NCBI RefSeq assembly: GCF_025175675.1
Contig: NZ_JANIOA010000014.1
Span: forward strand, 1-64,000
DNA from: Sedimenticola hydrogenitrophicus
GTDB taxonomy: Bacteria > Pseudomonadota > Gammaproteobacteria > Chromatiales > Chromatiaceae
Length of the DNA: 64,000 bases
Direction of reading: 5' to 3'
Part shown: piece after piece, positions 61,951 through 64,000 of the stretch
Position numbering within the stretch: position 1 is the stretch's first letter
Layout: each line of letters begins with the position of its first letter
The notes under the pieces: model-generated
What the model was told of the DNA's origin: nothing
What the model saw: only the letters and a program-made list of their open reading frames with translations
The model's database searches: none
Made by a program: the position numbers and the translations under genes

Positions 61951-64000
61951 TTATTTCTTTCTTTCCAGCGTCTCCTTGATCACCTCTTCAGCGACGTTCC
62001 TGGGACAAGGCAGGTAGTGGGAGAACTCCATCGAGAACTGGCCACGGCCGGAGGTCATGGTGCGCAGATCACCGATGTAGCCGAACATCTCGCTCAGCGG
62101 TGCCTCGGCCTTGATACGGATGCCGGTCGCCGCCGTATCCTGGGACTTGATCATGCCACGGCGACGGTTCAGGTCGCCGATCACGTCGCCCACATGATCT
62201 TCCGGGGTGTAGACGTCCACTTTCATGATCGGCTCGATCAGCTGCGGACCCGCCTTGGGAATGGTCTGACGATAGGCGCCGCGGGCCGCGATCTCGAACG
62301 CGATGGCCGAGGAGTCAACCGCATGGAAGCCACCATCCGTCAGGATCACCTTCACGTCCAGACAGGGGAAGCCGGCCAGGACACCCTTGTCCATACTGGT
62401 GGCAAAGCCCTTCTGGATGGCCGGCCAGTACTCTTTCGGCACGTTACCACCGACCACCACCGACTCGAACTGGAAACCGCTACCGGGTTCGCCCGGCTCG
62501 ATGATGTAGTCGATCTTACCGAACTGACCGGAACCACCGGACTGTTTCTTGTGCGTGTAGCTGTCTTCCACCCGCTGGGTGATGGTCTCGCGGTAGGCCA
62601 CCTGGGGCTTGCCGACGGTCACATCCACGCCATGGGTACGGCGCAGGATATCGATCTTGATATCCAGATGCAGCTCACCCATGCCCTTGAGGATGGTCTC
62701 GCCGCTGTCCTCGTCGGTCTCGACATAGAAGGAGGGATCCTCCTGCACCATCTTGTTCAGGGCGATACCCATCTTCTCGACGCCCGCCTTGTCCTTCGGC
62801 GCGATGGCGATGGCGATAACGGGGGCCGGGAACACCATAGGCTCCAGGGTGGCGGGATTTTTCGGATCGCACAGGGTGTGTCCGGTCTTGACATTCTTCA
62901 TGCCGACGACGGCGACGATGTCACCGGCCTGGGCCCGGCTCAGCTCTTCACGGGAGTCGGCATGCATCTCAACGATACGCCCGATACGCTCGGTCTTGCC
63001 GGTGAAGGTATTGAGGACCGTCATGCCCTTTTCCAGCACGCCGGAATAGATGCGCACGAAGGTCAGTGCGCCGAAACGGTCGTCCATGATCTTGAACGCC
63101 AGGGCACGCAACGGCTTGGCCGGATCAACGATGGCGAACTTGCCGGTCTCGTTGCCTTCCAGGTCCACCTCGGGCTGCGGCTCCACTTCGGTAGGGTTTG
63201 GCAGGTAGTCGACCACCGCGTCCAGCACCAGCTGAATACCCTTGTTCTTGAACGCCGAACCACAGTAGGTGGGGAAGAAGTCCAGGTGGATGGTACCCTT
63301 GCGGATGCAGCGCTTCAGGTCCTCAATCGAGGGCACCTCGCCATCCAGATACTTCTCCATCAGGTCGTCATCCTGCTCGACGGCGGTCTCAACCAGCATC
63401 TCGCGATACTCTTCAACCTTATCGACCATATCGGCCGGCACATCCTGCAGGGTGTAGCCGGTGGGGTCGCCGGAATCATCCCAGACCCAGGCCTTGCGGG
63501 TCAGCAGGTCGACCACGCCGACAAACTCGTCCTCGGTCCCGATCGGCAGTACCATAACCAGCGGGGTGGCGCCCAGCACATCCTTGATCTGCTTGACCAC
63601 CCGGTAGAAATCAGCGCCCAGGCGGTCCAGCTTGTTGACCAGGATGATCCGCGCCACCTCGGAGTCATTCGCATAGCGCCAGTTGGTCTCGGACTGGGGC
63701 TCCACGCCGCCGGATCCGCAGAACACGCCCACGCCGCCGTCGAGCACCTTCAGGGAACGGTAAACCTCGATGGTGAAGTCAACGTGTCCCGGGGTATCGA
63801 TGATATTCAACCGGTGCTTGTTCCACTCACAGGAAGTGGCCGCCGACTGAATGGTGATGCCGCGCTCCTGCTCCTGCTCCATGAAGTCAGTTGTCGCTGC
63901 ACCATCGTGCACCTCACCGATCTTATGGATCTTACCTGTCAATTTCAGGATGCGCTCGGTAGTGGTCGTTTTACCAGCATCTACGTGAGCGAAGATACCG
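61951..64000 (-). CDS. fusA: Elongation factor G (5' end outside window)
   Basis: About 683 residues visible; the first ten or so are beyond the window edge. GTPase motifs [30 protein letters not shown] and [10 protein letters not shown], effector segment [14 protein letters not shown], then domains II-V through [32 protein letters not shown]. Translocates the ribosome. In many relatives it follows rpsG; that side is not visible. Apparent start codons at 63942 are internal. Confidence 0.97.
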   Translation of the reverse strand, partial: GIFAHVDAGKTTTTERILKLTGKIHKIGEVHDGAATTDFMEQEQERGITIQSAATSCEWNKHRLNIIDTPGHVDFTIEVYRSLKVLDGGVGVFCGSGGVEPQSETNWRYANDSEVARIILVNKLDRLGADFYRVVKQIKDVLGATPLVMVLPIGTEDEFVGVVDLLTRKAWVWDDSGDPTGYTLQDVPADMVDKVEEYREMLVETAVEQDDDLMEKYLDGEVPSIEDLKRCIRKGTIHLDFFPTYCGSAFKNKGIQLVLDAVVDYLPNPTEVEPQPEVDLEGNETGKFAIVDPAKPLRALAFKIMDDRFGALTFVRIYSGVLEKGMTVLNTFTGKTERIGRIVEMHADSREELSRAQAGDIVAVVGMKNVKTGHTLCDPKNPATLEPMVFPAPVIAIAIAPKDKAGVEKMGIALNKMVQEDPSFYVETDEDSGETILKGMGELHLDIKIDILRRTHGVDVTVGKPQVAYRETITQRVEDSYTHKKQSGGSGQFGKIDYIIEPGEPGSGFQFESVVVGGNVPKEYWPAIQKGFATSMDKGVLAGFPCLDVKVILTDGGFHAVDSSAIAFEIAARGAYRQTIPKAGPQLIEPIMKVDVYTPEDHVGDVIGDLNRRRGMIKSQDTAATGIRIKAEAPLSEMFGYIGDLRTMTSGRGQFSMEFSHYLPCPRNVAEEVIKETLERKK

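Overview
This 64-kb window looks like the chromosome of a free-living or symbiotic gammaproteobacterium. The gene orders rpsT / murJ-ribF-ileS-lspA, rplU-rpmA-obgE-proB with divergent ispB, and the proteins Fur, BolA, AmpD, PatZ-type acetyltransferase and DUF1820 point that way. The GC content is fairly high. A Chromatiales or Sedimenticola-like sulfur oxidiser would fit, but that placement is inference. No prophage, CRISPR array, rRNA operon or complete insertion sequence is seen.

Layout. 1-4.4 kb: pyrC-type dihydroorotase, gloB and hisI on the minus strand, then fur and a DUF1820 gene on the plus strand; a 3-copy 78-bp tandem repeat sits between hisI and fur. 4.7-7 kb: ankyrin lipoprotein, hypothetical proteins and bolA. 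7-11.6 kb: TRAP transporter cluster (T-component lipoprotein, DctP, cupin, DctQ, DctM), interrupted by two miniature transposable elements. 11.9-15.6 kb: divergent HDAC-family deacetylase and PatZ-type acyl-CoA-synthetase/acetyltransferase. 16-17.7 kb: NtrC-like AAA+ regulator without a GAFTGA loop, and a TauE/SafE-like membrane protein. 18-21.7 kb: Ycf46-like AAA ATPase, EgtB/SUMF1-type protein, radical SAM protein. 22-27 kb: two FKBP isomerases, nadC, a mini flagellar-rod-like protein, DUF1631. 27.3-30.2 kb: a tightly overlapping operon DUF1538-DUF1538-PII-like-CBS-ampD. 30.6-42.3 kb: housekeeping genes lspA, ileS, ribF, murJ, rpsT, proB, obgE, rpmA, rplU, ispB and tRNA-Pro. 42.5-52.4 kb: MoaD/ThiS-like protein with a BNR-repeat protein, a large PAS-GGDEF-EAL protein, a beta-CASP nuclease and a P-type ATPase. 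52.5-57.3 kb: amtB with a sigma-54 promoter, SYLF protein, vapBC, tRNA-Met, ychF. 57.4-61.3 kb: signalling cluster STAS / ParA-like / REC / REC-PAS-GGDEF-EAL. 61.9 kb to the end: fusA, cut by the window edge.

The most striking feature is the intergenic DNA. Almost every gap holds short, mostly palindromic repeats of at least ten families. One family (copies at 7903, 15623, 30152, 36737, 56046 and a half copy near 37458) has ends GTAACTACTCAC and, in four copies, 8-bp target duplications (three exact, one with a mismatch), so it behaves as a MITE, probably driven by an IS66-type transposase elsewhere. Another element sits exactly in the dctQ/dctM overlap and regenerates the overlap on both sides. 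The best candidates for an undescribed protein system are the DUF1538/PII-like/CBS operon and the MoaD-like/BNR pair.
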